Source of the DNA: Cerioporus squamosus
Lineage: Eukaryota; Basidiomycota; Agaricomycetes; Polyporales; Polyporaceae
NCBI GenBank assembly: GCA_022592435.1
Contig: JABYQS010000601.1
Coordinates: forward strand, 1-17,315
Direction of reading: 5' to 3'
Length of the DNA: 17,315 nucleotides
In this document: positions 1 to 10,986 of the stretch, piece after piece
Position numbering within the stretch: position 1 is the stretch's first letter
Layout: every line of letters begins with the position of its first letter
The notes under the pieces: model-generated
Databases searched by the model: none
Seen by the model: only the letters and a program-made list of their open reading frames with translations
Told to the model about the DNA's origin: nothing
Position numbers and translations under genes: made by a program

Positions 1-141
1 CCGTCGCTGGGAAGTCCGGGGCAGTCTGAGGACGAACGCCAATGCCCAAGTTTGCTTCTGCGAAATGCGAGGGTGAGTCATTATGTTCAACTCTGATCAC
101 AAGCACTGCAACGGGTGTGTGCAGTAGGAACTTCGATCGAG

Positions 142-2550
142 ATGCCATCCAGTGAGTTCGATTCTTCATTGACGACTTGTGCGGTCAAAGGCCGAAGCGC
201 GCCCAGCCTCGTTCTGTCCTTACCGCCTTGGACGCAACTCGCTGAGAGACGGCTCACCTCTGTGACCCCCAGTCAAAGGATCCGGCGGGTCGATCGAAGA
301 GCGCTCCATCGAAGGTCCTCGGGAGTACCGTTTGTACAAACGACGATGGATCGGACTTCTGGCACTGGCGAGTACCGCATTACCGTCGCTACTGTCCTGC
401 TGAACCCCGTCCTATGTCAAGGTAATCTTGAACATCGTCTGTGGCATGGTCTTGGTGTGGTTTGGCCCTATCGCGAACGCTGGTGCGTCTTCCCTACTCA
501 GCTGGCTCCGTCAAGCACGATTCACTCAATACCTCCCTCTTCATAGTGGTGGATGACTTTGGCTTCACACTCGACCAAGTTAATTGGTTCGGGAATGTCG
601 TCAACGTCGTATACCTTCCTTCCGCGGTGCTTGTTCCATACCTCTATGGCCGACTAAGCTTGCGGGGCACGGTGCGTGCAGCAAGCATCATTATCTCACC
701 ATGAATTCACATGTCTTCTGCCAGGGCTACATCGGTGCCTTCTTGTTCATCGTATCCGGATGGGTTCGCTACGCCGGAACAGCGCGTTCCCTATCAACGT
801 CTAGTTCCCTCGCTCTTATCATGATCGGTCAGGTATGCGTTCGCGCGCCGAATCTGGGTACCTTCCTGCTCACGAGCTCCGCAGCTCTTGGCCGGGTTGA
901 CTGTCCCGATATTCCAAGTTATCATTCCGAGCTACTCTGAACGATGGTTCGATCTCAAGGGCCGCACCACAGCGACGATGATTATGGGTCTTGGTACGTT
1001 CTCTGCAATCCCTCACAAACATGGCAACGCCGCTGAAGCAGAGTCAGCCAACCCGGTCGGGAACGCATTGGGGCAACTTATACCCCCACTCATCGGCAGT
1101 ACCAGGCAGTCGGTATGTATGCTCGTTTCAATCTCACGATACCATGTTGTTGACCCTGTAACAGCTCCTCGTTATGGCCATCATATTCACAGTCGCCGCG
1201 CCAGCCGTCTTCTTGATCGGCGACCACCCACCAACGCCTCCCAGTAAGCACGCCTCTCGTTTCTGTTGTCGTCCCAACTTACGCTCGGACCTCCCCAAGC
1301 TTTCGCGGCCACGCACAAGCACCCGTCGATGATATCCCTTGTCCAGGCGATGCTGGGTAGACTGCCTCGGGACCAGTATACCTATATGACGGTCCGCCAG
1401 CGGGTAGACTTCACTATAATGGTTGTCGTCTTCGGTATCCTTGTTGGAATGTATGTCTCACCTCAACCGCTTTGGAGCTGCCGCTGAACTTCGCAAATGA
1501 TATACATAGAATCAATGCCTTCACCATCTTGACTGCCCAGCAGCTGGTGCGCAGTTTCAGTCTTGTGATGATCAATATACTCACCGCCCTGCAGGGACCA
1601 TACGGATATTCGGACGACACCGCAGGCTTCATGGGAGCTGCGCTGCTGCTCGTTGGTCTGGTCGTTGCAGCCGTCACTGCGCCGCTATACGACCGTGTCT
1701 TCACACATCACCTCGCGCTGTCTTGCAAACTCCTCACTCCCATCATGGCGGCATGCTGGATTGCGCTCATCTGGGAAAGTGCGTGATCCATTCCGTTTTC
1801 GATGCTGTGGAAGCCACTGAACAGCCGAACGATCTATAGTCAAACCCAACAACGACGTGGTCCTGTACGTCCTGATGGCCATCATCGGCGGGACGAGCCT
1901 CAGCCTGCTCCCGGTCGTGCTCGAGCTCGCCGTGGAGCTGACCCGGAATGCAGATGGCAGCTCGGCGATTCTATGGCTGTCGTACGCACTGCATCTCCTG
2001 TCTTGACACGCGGACCATACTCATCTCCGTGCACCTTCTCCGTCCAGCACCAACCTCTTCGGTCTCATCTTTGTCCTCGGTACGTTCCAGCATCGCGCTG
2101 CATCGAGTGTCGCTGACAGATCGCTCACACGCACACGCCTCCTCCACTCTCGCTTTTCCCTCGCACCTTGGCGTATCATGCGACTGCTATTCAGTCGAGG
2201 GCGCCCTCCGCGCGGGACCAGACGCGAACCCGCCGCTCAACATGCGCCGCGCGTTCATCTTCCAGGCTTCTGTGGTCTCGGCCGCGGTGCTTTTCATCTT
2301 CCTTGCAGAAGGCAAGCAGACGCGGCGCGCCCAGGACGAGCTCAAGCGCGACGAGGCCGAGCGCGCGGCGGCACACCACAGTGTGGGCGTCGAGGTCGTA
2401 GAGGTGCCGACTGACCGCGACGACCCCAGCAGCCCTCAGGAGCCTGTAATGCCTGAGATGGAGAAGGGCGGGAGCACGCTGAGCAGCTCATACACTGAGA
2501 GTCCCGTGGATGCCGCTAGGCCGGGCGGGGGTGATTTCTCCGTATCTTGA
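142..2550 (+). CDS. MFS transporter, FLVCR-like, 13 exons
   Basis: Predicted multi-pass plasma- or organelle-membrane transporter of the major facilitator superfamily; the substrate cannot be told from sequence. Exons by phase and splice signals: 142-151, 273-367, 422-482, 547-671, 725-832, 885-993, 1048-1112, 1165-1243, 1300-1450, 1510-1778, 1840-1981, 2048-2079, 2195-2550. They sum to 534 codons including the stop, with every junction in frame. Family-like blocks include LDQVNWFGNVVNVVYLPSA after TM1, YSERWFDLKGRTTATMIMGL followed by ANPVGNALGQLIPP in the first half, and NLFGLIFVL near TM11. The C-terminus is a charged, hydrophilic cytosolic tail of about 70 residues. Intron 2 (368-421) has a GC donor (gcgagt). 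The last intron (2080-2194, 115 nt) is about twice the usual length. The start is the weakest part: ATG 142 is chosen because a 10-nt exon ending at a gtgagt donor joins in phase to 273. A more upstream start (ATG 42) with extra introns is possible. FLVCR/DIRC2-like assignment is by family memory. Confidence 0.85.
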
Positions 2551-3055
2551 GCGAGGATCCGCAGACGAGTGAAGGTGATGTTGGCGTAGATGCGCGATGC
2601 GGTGCTATGTTCTTGCTTTCTTGTTCGTTCGTTGTATGTGTTAGGATTGTATCTGGAACCTGGAACTTTCCCTTGGACCTGTTGTATAGTAGCATTCTTG
2701 TAGTCCATCTTGTTGTAGTCCCATCTTGATACCAGCCTTCAGGCGTCCGTTGTTCAATTGGTACGTTGTTTGGCTGCTTCGACGACCCTGGGACTTGAAG
2801 AAGTACTTCAACTTGCATCGATGATCGGACCCGCTGCGCATCCTGGGCGCCGACCAGCGCGTATTGCGGCGAACATAATCGAGGCCGAAGGAAGATGCCC
2901 ATCATGATGTTGATAAGTTATGAGTTGATTAAGTACAGGGTGCGAGTACTCTACAGAAACCTCGTAATTATACAGCCTGATGCAACCGGCACTGCTGTGC
3001 AACACGACTGCATGATCTTTTCGTTAGGCAGATACGTGTTTGAACACTGAAACGA
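2551..3055. other. Intergenic region between two convergent genes
   Basis: This stretch of about 500 bases separates the stop of the MFS gene (plus strand) from the stop of the secreted-protein gene (minus strand), so it should hold both 3' UTRs and polyadenylation signals. I see no convincing open frame, RNA gene or repeat in it. The part around 2590-2720 is T-rich on the plus strand, as expected of a fungal 3' UTR. Confidence 0.6.
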
Positions 3056-3900
3056 TCAGTTGCCGTTGAGGCTGCTGAGGTCGCGCGGGTCGGTACCTGA
3101 GCGAGTCCGGGTCAGTCTCGACCGTCTTATGATAATGATCCCGACGTAACCGTCACTCACCGCAATCGCTCTCATGCACGTCGAACTCGACATCATTGCC
3201 CTTGGGCGTGAGTTTCGTGATGGTGGTGCCCGTGAACCACTGCACAGTCAAACAAACCGGTGCCGAAGAAGTGAGCGCTGCGTCCATGGGTACACGATGA
3301 AGGGAAAAGGCACTGACAATGAAATGGCCGTCCACCTTCGATCCGTAGTTGACCTGGACGTTGCCCGTCTCGGACGTGTGCGCGACCCCGGCGACGTACA
3401 CGGCCTGACGCTTGGGCGGGATCGAGAACTGGATCGACTTGGACTCGGTCGCGCTCGTCGACTCCGAGTCCGACACGCCGCCCCCGACGCTGATGCCCTC
3501 CAGGGAGACGCCGAAGTCTGCGTTGATTGTCGTCGTCTGCGTGACGGTCGTCTCTCCACCGAGGGTGACGGTGATATCTTCTGTGGCGCCGCCGCAGCTG
3601 TACGGTGGTACATGGCGTCAGCAACACGCTCAGGAAGTAAAGGGATATGTCGGAGACGCACTTCAACTGGGGGTCGCCGAGGACAGTCCAGATGCGGACG
3701 TCCGGGTTGTTGACGATGTTGATCAAGGTACACTTGTCCGCTTTCTTGACGTTGGGGGAGCCGGGGCCGCCAGGGCACGAAGCAAGTAGGTCCTCGTTTG
3801 CAGGTCCGTCGTCGCGGGCTGCGAAACCGCCGCGGGGCAACACATGGAGTGCGAGAGCAGAGCTCAGGAGAGAAAGTGCAAAGAAAGCGCCAGCGAACAT
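3056..3900 (-). CDS. Small secreted protein, unknown function, 4 exons
   Basis: Encodes a 212-aa protein from four exons (3900-3662, 3597-3318, 3239-3161, 3096-3056); all three introns (64, 78, 64 nt) have GT-AG ends and the phases fit. The N-terminus is a clear signal peptide: MFAGAFFALSLLSSALA, with probable cleavage after ALA, followed by a PRGG stretch that could be a propeptide site. The mature part has four cysteines (ASCPGG, DKCTL, LNCGG, SDCGT), enough for two disulfides. The centre is a Ser/Thr/Val-rich, beta-like region (TLGGETTVTQTTT, then VSDSESTSATESKS), followed by QAVYVAGVAHTSETGNVQVN and a WFTGTT motif. I recognise the style of a lineage-specific Agaricomycete secreted protein but cannot name a family. 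The alternating Ser/Thr stretch faintly recalls the hairpin of aerolysin-fold proteins; that is a guess only. The start is the first ATG before the signal peptide, preceded by aag. The last exon is only 41 nt and is easily missed. Confidence 0.8.
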
Positions 3901-4016
3901 CTTTGTGGACTGTCCTTGAAGAAGATAGAGCGAAAGAGCGGATGGGCAGGTCGGGTGCGACGAACGAGAATGTGAACGAAGGGCACTGATCATCACCTTT
4001 CGCACCACCTCCCGAG

Positions 4017-4023
4017 TTATATA
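4017..4023 (-). promoter_or_regulatory. Candidate TATA box of the secreted-protein gene
   Basis: On the minus strand the sequence reads TATATAA about 117 nt upstream of the ATG at 3900, within a GC-richer context. Position and sequence fit a TATA box with a 5' UTR of roughly 80-90 nt. It is a short motif, so the support is positional only. Confidence 0.45.
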
Positions 4024-5279
4024 CCGAGGCCGAGATGAGCCTAGGACCCGACGACGGTGCCATGCGGATCAGCGTACAGCGACATTGCCGTTGTTCGTCG
4101 TATGCAGCACTGCCGTGGGGGTTTGTTATGTGGTTGCGCGATAGACGATGCCGTGAAGCCAAGCCTCTTGTTGCATTGCATACTCGCGGATGCTACTGCC
4201 GGACCCTTGACATCATTTTGCGCCTCGTAACGCACGGCATCAGGATCCACGTCGTGTTGTTATCCCTCGTCGCGCTCTGCCATCCCATCATCAATGCTTG
4301 AGCGCTAGTCCATGTGCAGGCATCCGCGGCGCGAGCACCTCGGAGAAGCTGCTGATGCTATGTACAGTACTTGTCAGCTTGGTTTCAATTTCAGATGGTG
4401 CACACAACATGACATGGCGTACCCGCAGTACTCGTGGCTTGCTCCGCATCTTGATGCGCTAAGGCGACCCGCAGATCGCAGACGCGGAAGTAATACATGT
4501 TCCTGCATCAGTAAGCTGACACTACTGAGTGGAAGGTAGGACTTCTCTGAGTCTTAACGTTTTGAGGATTGGGCCCGTTATGTACATCAGGGAAACAGGG
4601 AAACCTTTTTGGGCGTCTACTCACCGTAGCGGCGTAGCACAGCAATATTGCATCCGGTAGCACTTTAGTAGACTCCCGTAGCGCGTATGTGGAAACCGGG
4701 TGGTGACTTGCTTCCAAGCACACATCCAGCCTATGGATGGTAGACATACTACTATGCACGGCGAGGGGACGGGGGACATGTTCTCAATGGAGCATGCACG
4801 GGTTGTCGCGCAGCATGTTGTGTACACTTGACTACCGCAGGGCGAGACACCGGCCACAAGGACTTGACACACCAATGTAGTCCCCAAGAGCAGGCCGTCC
4901 GAAGTCCCCTCCGATACCATGATCCCCTCGTCGCATCTGGAGTCATCGTTCGTCCGCGAGGTGTGTGATGCTGAGACGGCGGTGCTCTAGTTCGCGGCTT
5001 CTCCTCTGAATTGACTCGCTTTCAACTTCAACAGCACACAGAACAGCGGTGATAGCAAGGATAATGCCAGTGCGAGGAGTGAGTGATGCATATGGATGTC
5101 GCAGACGGTGAGAGCAGGGTGAGAGACTGACGTCGGCGTTCGCAGCCACAGCCCCGGCGTTGTCTGGGCGTTTACATACACACACAACGTCCTCCGCAAC
5201 GACCACGACCTCCTCCTTCTCCTTCTTGATTCACGCCTAGACCCGCTCTATACCCACATAATCTCTATCACCCACGACC
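4024..5279. other. Divergent intergenic region, no gene seen
   Basis: About 1.25 kb separates the secreted-protein gene (minus) from the OSBP gene (plus), so it should contain both promoters. The open frames here (for example 4621-4920 minus and 4035-4301 plus) lack family resemblance, splice support and coherent composition, so I do not call them. The last 70 bases before ATG 5280 are pyrimidine-rich (cctccttctccttcttg), typical of fungal promoters around the transcription start. Confidence 0.55.
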
Positions 5280-7026
5280 ATGTCTGGAACCCAAACCCCC
5301 AGCGAACTCCCGGGCGAGGTGCGTGCTCCGTGGCTGGACTAACGAGGGATAGCTGACACGGTGCGTCATGATCGCCCCGACCTCGACCCTCCGTTCCCGC
5401 GCCTTCCTTGCTCTCGACCTTCGTACTCGCCCTCGCCGTGGACAGGGAGTGCCATCCGCGCAGAAGAGCAGCTGGGCTACCTTCTTGAAGTCGTACGTCC
5501 TTGTAACCCCCGCACTCAACCGCCGTTGCCGATCTGATCTGTATGTGAACCCGCCGACCGTGACGCGACTCTGGCTTGGCTGTCTCTCAGGATTGCGTCC
5601 TTCTCGGGAGATCTATCGTCCCTGACAGCGCCGCCGTTCATCCTCTCGCCCATCTCCCTCACAGAGTTTCCTGGTACGATTTCTGCAATGACTGCGGATG
5701 CTGGAGCCCGTGACATTGACGCGTCTCCACAGCGTACTGGTGTGAGCGCCCTGGCCTGTTTGCCGCCATTGCAGATGCGAAGACTGAGAAGGACAGATCG
5801 ATTGCCGTTCTGAAGTGGTTCATCGTGCGTGCGCTCGTAATTTTGTTGAGTGCTGTTACTCAGAAGCGGGAATACAGAGCACCCTCAAGGGCCAGTATAC
5901 CTCCCGTAACGAGAAGCTGGGATCAGAGAAGAAGTGCGTCTCACCTGTGAGGACATTGAATCAGACTCACTGATGTCATTTCCAGGCCTCTGAACCCTGT
6001 TCTCGGAGAGTACGTCCACCCGACCTAGTATAGTCTGCATGTCGCCAATGCTTACTTTGACAGGCTGTTCTACGGTCATTGGCCCGACGTCAACGGCCGC
6101 GGTCAGACCAACCTCGTTGTCGAGCAAGTCTCCCATCACCCGCCCATAACTGCCTACTACATCTGCAACCCGTCGAAGGGCCTAGCTCTGCAGGGCCACT
6201 CTGCCCAGAAGACGAGTTTTTCCGGTGGCAGCATCATCGTCAAGCAGATCGGACATGCTGTCCTGACTGTTGATCTTGAGGGAGGCGGCAAGGAAGAGTT
6301 CCTTATCACCCTTCCTCGTCTGCGCATCGACGGTCTCTGGTACGGTTCACCATATATCGAGCTTTCAGAGACGTCATACATCCAGAGCTCCTCGGGCTGG
6401 CTGTCTACGGTACGCGCACACCTGGCATCGAGACCTACGGCGGCGCTAAACCAACACCTTCCAGATTGAGTACAAGGGCAAAGGTTACTTTTCCGGTCGC
6501 TCCCACTCCTTCAAGGCCGTCCTCACCCCGCCTGGATCCTCAACTCCTGCTAAGAAGTATGAGGGCGTGTGGCACGAGACGTCAAAGGACCTTGACACGG
6601 GCGAGACCTTCACGGACGTTACGTCGCCTAAGGAGGAGGTGACCGTCGGCCCTCTCGAGAGCATGCACGACTTCGAAAGCAGGAAACTCTGGCAACACGT
6701 AGCGCGTGGTATCCGGGAGGGCGATTACGACACCGCAAGTCGCGAGAAGAGCAAGATTGAGGTCCGTGTCTTTTCCTGCGAGTCCGCCTCTACTCCTCTG
6801 GTTGCTGACCGGACGATGACAATAGAACGAGCAACGGCAACGTCGGCGCGACGAACAGGCAGCAGGCACCTCATGGCAGCTGCGGCACTTTGAGCACATA
6901 CCGTCAGACCCTGTGTACGAGCGCCTCGCGAAGAAGTTCAACGGCAACCCGCCTACCGAGGACACCTACGTGTTCAAGCACAACCACTCGCAGACGCCCT
7001 CTGTGCGCTCCGTGGCAGAGTACTGA
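5280..7026 (+). CDS. KES1: Oxysterol-binding protein, Kes1/Osh4 type, 9 exons
   Basis: Lipid-transfer protein of the OSBP-related family. Yeast Kes1/Osh4 exchanges sterol for phosphatidylinositol 4-phosphate between ER and Golgi-type membranes. Exons: 5280-5318, 5446-5492, 5591-5673, 5733-5824, 5878-5933, 5986-6009, 6064-6409, 6465-6761, 6826-7026. The sum is 395 codons (394 aa) and all phases fit. The family signature EQVSHHPP lies at residues 134-141, and KPLNPVLGE at residues 106-114 corresponds to the PI4P-binding loop of the family. The N-terminal part (WATFLKS, then APPFILSPISLTEFP) matches the lid and core start of Kes1. There are no PH, ankyrin or FFAT parts, so this is the short type (yeast Kes1 is 434 aa). 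The C-terminal EKSKIENEQRQRRRDEQ helix and YERLAKKFNG are also typical. The first ATG gives MSGTQTPSELPGE. Intron 1 (127 nt) is long and could hide an unseen extra exon. The ATG is 28 nt after a TATA-like tctatacc, probably too close to be a real TATA box. Confidence 0.92.
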
Positions 7027-7528
7027 GCTGCTGCTGCGGCGTTCGGGAGGTGGAGAGGATACTCAGTTGATTGGTTTGTAATGTGACTTTGCGATTCTAG
7101 AATTGTAATCCTACTACCACAGCAAGCGGACTGTTCACCCATTCACTCACCCTTCGAAGTCGAGCTTGTCAGCTTGGGCTCCGTGTGCACGATGGGCGCG
7201 TATTTCTGGCACTTCGCTCGCTCATATATCCGTCTTCGGTTATCGGGCGCGCGAGTGTCTGATGATTTGAGCTGATTTGAGTCTCCTTCGATGATCGCAG
7301 TCAGGTAGGACAAGCTAGCACGTATAAAGTCCGTGGCGAGTACAGGCGCTGCACTGGTACTGACCTCCATCGACAGCTCAGTCACAAGCCGGGTTTGGTG
7401 GGCATATCGGTGAGGCTCGACTCTATGGTTGATTCAAGTACTAGGACTAACGCGAGCCCAGGGACTCTGTCTGTAGAAGGTCTACATATCAGATTCACCC
7501 CATCCACCCTCTTCGTTCGCAGGTAGTG
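7027..7528. other. Intergenic region between OSBP and F-box genes
   Basis: This holds the 3' UTR of the OSBP gene and the promoter of the following gene. An 80-codon open frame on the minus strand (7143-7385) has no recognisable domain and no splice context, so I do not treat it as a gene. No repeat or RNA gene is visible. Confidence 0.5.
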
Positions 7529-9115
7529 ATGAACAGCCACGGAGAACGTAGAGACCATCCAAGGTGCATGGCGCGACTTCCTACCGAGGTTGAGGGACTC
7601 GTCGTATCGCAGCTCCGGGACGACAAGCCCGCCCTAGCCACCTGCTCCCTCGTCAACGAGTCATGGCTCCAGCAGAGCCGCAGCTTCCTTTTCGCAGACG
7701 TCGTCGTCAAGGCAGCGTCCACCGCCCACTTCCACTCGTTCCTCGACCTGCTCGGCACCGCACGATACGCCCGCGAGTCGATCCAGACCCTCACGCTCCA
7801 GGCGGGCCCGCCGCGTTCGTCCGCTGGTATGTGGGCGAGCCCCCGACTCTATCCGGGCCGGCTGGCCTGCTGTGGACCGTGCGCTCTTGCGGGCCATCGG
7901 CGCGAAGCTCCCGAAGCTGAAGCGGATGCGGCTCACGCAGGTCCGCGTCACCAAGCCAGAGAGCGAGCACTGCGGCGGATTGCCAGTGACGACGAGAACC
8001 TGACTCGGAACGGCGCCCAGCAGTGCCTCGGTGCGCGATTGGAGCAGCTGCGCCTGTCAGGCCTGGGATACATGCCGAAAGCGGAGATTCCATCCATGCT
8101 ATCCAGTCTCTCCGCGTTCGCCCAGATCAACGAGCTGGAGCTCTACCACCTCAAGACTTCGCAGCCGTGAAGCCTGATAGAATCAACGGAGAGGAGCCTC
8201 TCGCTCCGGATCCAGCAAGCGCTGATGTTGGGACGGCCTTCAAGTTCCCGGTACCTATCGTGCGCTCGTTTAAGTTCTCCGCGAGCCACGCCACGGCCAT
8301 CGAGTTTGCTCGCTCGGTATACAGCATGCTCGCCAACCGGGGGGACCTCGCCGCGCTGACGTCGCTGTCCTGGGCGGGGGACGACTGGATGGCCCTGGAG
8401 GAGATCGCGCCTTTCCTGCAGGCGACGGCGCCGCACCTGCGCAGCCTGAGGCTGAACATGGGGACGTGGGTGTTCGAGGGCCGGCGCAGCCCACCCGGTT
8501 CCCCTCGGTTCTGTACGTGACCTCCAAGTTTTCTTGCCATGCTCATCGTTCTGCCACTGACATCCGTTCGGTTGCTGCATTGCTGTATGAGGTAGACACT
8601 AGATGGGACGGCATCATCAAGCTCTCCGACATGCCTATGCTCGAGTCGTTGACTTTGACATACGACGCGCCCCCGGAGCGCAGAGTGTCTCAAATGCTCT
8701 ATCCCGTCTTCTCCAGCTACACGTACCTGCTCTCCCATACACCTCCTTCTCTCCGACGTATGGTCTTGCGCTTCCGCTGCCGGACGACGAGCAACGATGG
8801 AACATGACCAAAGACGAGTATCAGCAGGCGTACCTTGATCGGCTCACAAAGAACGGGCTCTCTGGGACGAGCTGATCTAACTCTCGACCGGCTATCTACG
8901 TTGGAGACGACGGAGGTCGTGTTCTCCAGTCGCTGGGACGAGATGATAGACCGCTTAGGCCCGCTGGTGGCGCAGTTGATGCGTCGAGCCAAGCCAGGGG
9001 CATTCTGCGGGTGTCGTGGCAGGCGAGTGGACATACCAGTAGTCTCATGCACCGAAACTTACGCACATCCAACGTTGCAGGACGCGCCCTACTCTTTCCA
9101 ATGAAGCAACAGTGA
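7529..9115 (+). pseudogene. F-box/LRR-like gene with frame breaks
   Basis: The N-terminus resembles the fungal F-box-like domain: LPTEVEGLVVSQLRDDKPAL, then CSLVNESWLQQSRSFLF (residues about 16-60 from ATG 7529). F-box proteins recruit substrates to SCF ubiquitin ligases through Skp1. The rest has the irregular leucine-rich segments usual in these proteins (ALLRAIGAKLPKLKRMRL, RLEQLRLSGLGYMP, APHLRSLRLNMGTW, MPMLESLTLTYDAP, and ETTEVVFSSRWDEMIDRLGP near the end). Plausible introns are 7941-8020, 8167-8219 and 8513-8595. No splicing can repair the frame changes at 7840-7844 (run of five C), about 8774-8778, 8855-8885, and 8997-9000 (run of four G). After the last break, frame continues as GILRVSWQASGHTSSLMHRN to a stop at 9113-9115. 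Either a decaying gene or local sequence errors; the neighbouring OSBP gene shows no such breaks. Confidence 0.6.
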
Positions 9116-9223
9116 GGGAGCGGCCATTGATTCCATGCATATGATAGGTTACATCGTGTCGAACGCGGGCGGAATATATACAGGCGCGAAATGAAGAGGT
9201 GCCGAAGACAGAGCAATAAGAAT

Positions 9224-10804
9224 CTACTCACCACTCTTTCGGCGCACGTTAGCTTCCCCGCGTGAACAGGTACTAATCCCGAGGGCCACGAAGAGGCCTG
9301 CGCCAGGAACAACCGCGCCACAAAGGCAGCGGATGACCGTACCTCGGGGCCGTTCTTGACTCGAAGACTCGCTTGCAGAGTTCTCCGAGCGGCTCTTGAA
9401 GCTCAGTTCCATGCCCTTACTTACGCTACGAAGGCGTCGTCAGCAGAAAGGAGAGTATCGATGATGGACGCTGACCATTTTCGCGAAGGGGCAGCGTTGA
9501 AGAGTGCGTGTTGACACTCCTCCTGTCTTCTGACGACGCCGTACGTTGACGGTGGAGCGCCATTTGCCCTATTGCGCAGCTCGTCTGCAACGCACGTTGG
9601 CGTCGGCCCCCCGTGCTTACACGAGGCACGGGTTGCACAACAGAGCCGCAGGGTCGGATCTAGAAGGGACTGTCAGTACGTGGCGATGACAACAACGTCG
9701 AGCAGAGTACTCACTCAACACCAAACTCCATCATCCAGGTCACTCCTGCGACTGGCTGTCAGCATGTGGAGCGGTACAACGAAGACAGAACACACCTTGC
9801 CCTAATGTGCGACGCCAAGTGGGCCCATCCACCGGCGTCGCTGTTCATCGGCCGTGGCACTTGCATGCGACTATGCGGCCCAGGCAGAGGAAGGCCGTAC
9901 GCACGGGACTTTTGGCGTACGACGCAGTCACAAGGCATGATTGGGTCAGCCACATGCAAGCGCCTACTAGAGAAGAGGAGGATGGTCAGCTTGCGAGACG
10001 GCGAAGAAACATACGGTGGTTGATTTTCGTGCTCATTCCATCCCACGTTCAGCGCACGCGTGTCGCGTCTCTGCGCAGTGGGAGGAGTGGTCCGGAGGGC
10101 GCGCACAGACATTGTGTCGGTTTCGTCTGGCATGCCCACACGGACGATGCTGAGCACGAGCAGAGTCGGCGTCGCAGAGAGGGAAGCGAGTCTTGATGGT
10201 CGAGCGGTGGTATTAGACGTCGTCGAGCAGAGGCGCTGAGAGGACGTACCGCGAAAGACAACTCTCCGCTGGCGACATGACGCCGATGCAACCACCTACG
10301 CGACACATACGGGAGCGGTCCGCCGAAGAGCAGACCCCGCAGAGGAGTCAGGCCGATGCACCTGAGCGTGTACGTCGCCACCCATGCCGCTTTCGCAGCA
10401 CGTTGCAGGTTATGGCGTCCGTGAGGTGTCCTGGCCCGCAAGTGGCGCAGGTATCCTTCCCGGTTCACCCCGACTGACACCGCCTGTGACGACCCACGAC
10501 GACGTGGTTGTACGAGGCTGATGCGGAGCGCCGACGCCTGGGCGCACACCCGCTCCGTCACTCGAGGCCGGCTACGGCGGCAGGACAGAGCGAGTTGGTG
10601 GCCAGCTGAGACCGGGATGGCACGCCACAGTGCTACCTGAGCGAGTGTCAGCCACGGTGAGATGCCTGATGAGGAAGACGAACGTACTTGTTTCACACTG
10701 GACGACCTGGTATCGACGCGTGTGGGAGTGAGAGGAGCTGCGGGACAGGGATGGTGGAGTGGCGCACCTTGAAGCGTCGTGCCCGTGCTGAGCAGAGGGC
10801 TCAT
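9224..10804 (-). other. Possible intron-rich minus-strand gene, unrecognised
   Basis: I do not recognise a product here. On the minus strand several well-formed intron candidates of about 45-56 nt follow each other. Examples are a gtacgt...ctgac...ctcag intron near 10690-10640, a gtgtgt...gctgac...cgcag intron near 9797-9748, and a gtgagt...cttctag intron near 9712-9658. Short coding-like stretches flank them (SDPAALLCNPCL; ELSFKSRSENSASESSSQE, a Ser/Glu-rich tail). A 251-codon open frame at 10049-10804 has odd Arg/Ser-rich composition and may be chance in GC-rich DNA. The boundaries given are only the outer limits of these signals. It could be another damaged gene like its neighbours. Confidence 0.2.
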
Positions 10805-10814
10805 ACGAGACGAT

Positions 10815-10884
10815 GTTGGTGGTGGTGGTGGTTGGGCATGAGAGGGAACGAAGACCTCATCGCATGGCGGGGGTGGTGGTGGTG
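10815..10884. repeat. GGT-rich simple repeat
   Basis: Two tracts of (GGT)n-like sequence, at about 10815-10835 and 10868-10884, are separated by unique sequence. Read on the minus strand they are CCA/CAC-rich, like a promoter-proximal pyrimidine/CCA tract upstream of the ATG at 10804. No coding role is evident. Confidence 0.6.
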
Positions 10885-10974
10885 CGGGAGAAGGTGGGTG
10901 GGGACGGAGACAGAGGCTGGCCCTTTTTACGGGAGAGGCTGACGCCCCGGCACACCCCGGCGGTGGTTGGGCTT

Positions 10975-10986
10975 CTAGGATCCTAG
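10975..10986. repeat. 12-bp perfect palindrome ctaggatcctag
   Basis: The sequence ctaggatcctag is its own reverse complement, with partial extension on both sides. It could be a binding site for a dimeric regulator or chance; nothing nearby decides it. Confidence 0.4.

Noticed and set aside
2745..2815. Possible tRNA-like segment containing gttcaattgg
   Set aside because: No acceptor stem, anticodon arm or correctly spaced A and B boxes could be folded by eye.
3193..4162. Long minus-strand frames of 271 and 304 codons over the secreted-protein gene
   Set aside because: They read through introns or lie in shadow frames. The four-exon model has a signal peptide, fits all phases and uses standard splice sites.
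4621..4920. 99-codon minus-strand frame with several cysteines
   Set aside because: No signal peptide, cysteine spacing or splice context suggests a hydrophobin or other small secreted protein.
7143..7385. 80-codon minus-strand frame downstream of the OSBP gene
   Set aside because: No recognisable motif; it lies where the OSBP 3' UTR and the next promoter are expected.
10049..10804. 251-codon open frame on the minus strand as a single-exon gene
   Set aside because: Its composition is Arg/Ser-rich and disordered with no motif, and a good 51-nt intron candidate lies inside it. I kept only a low-confidence region call.
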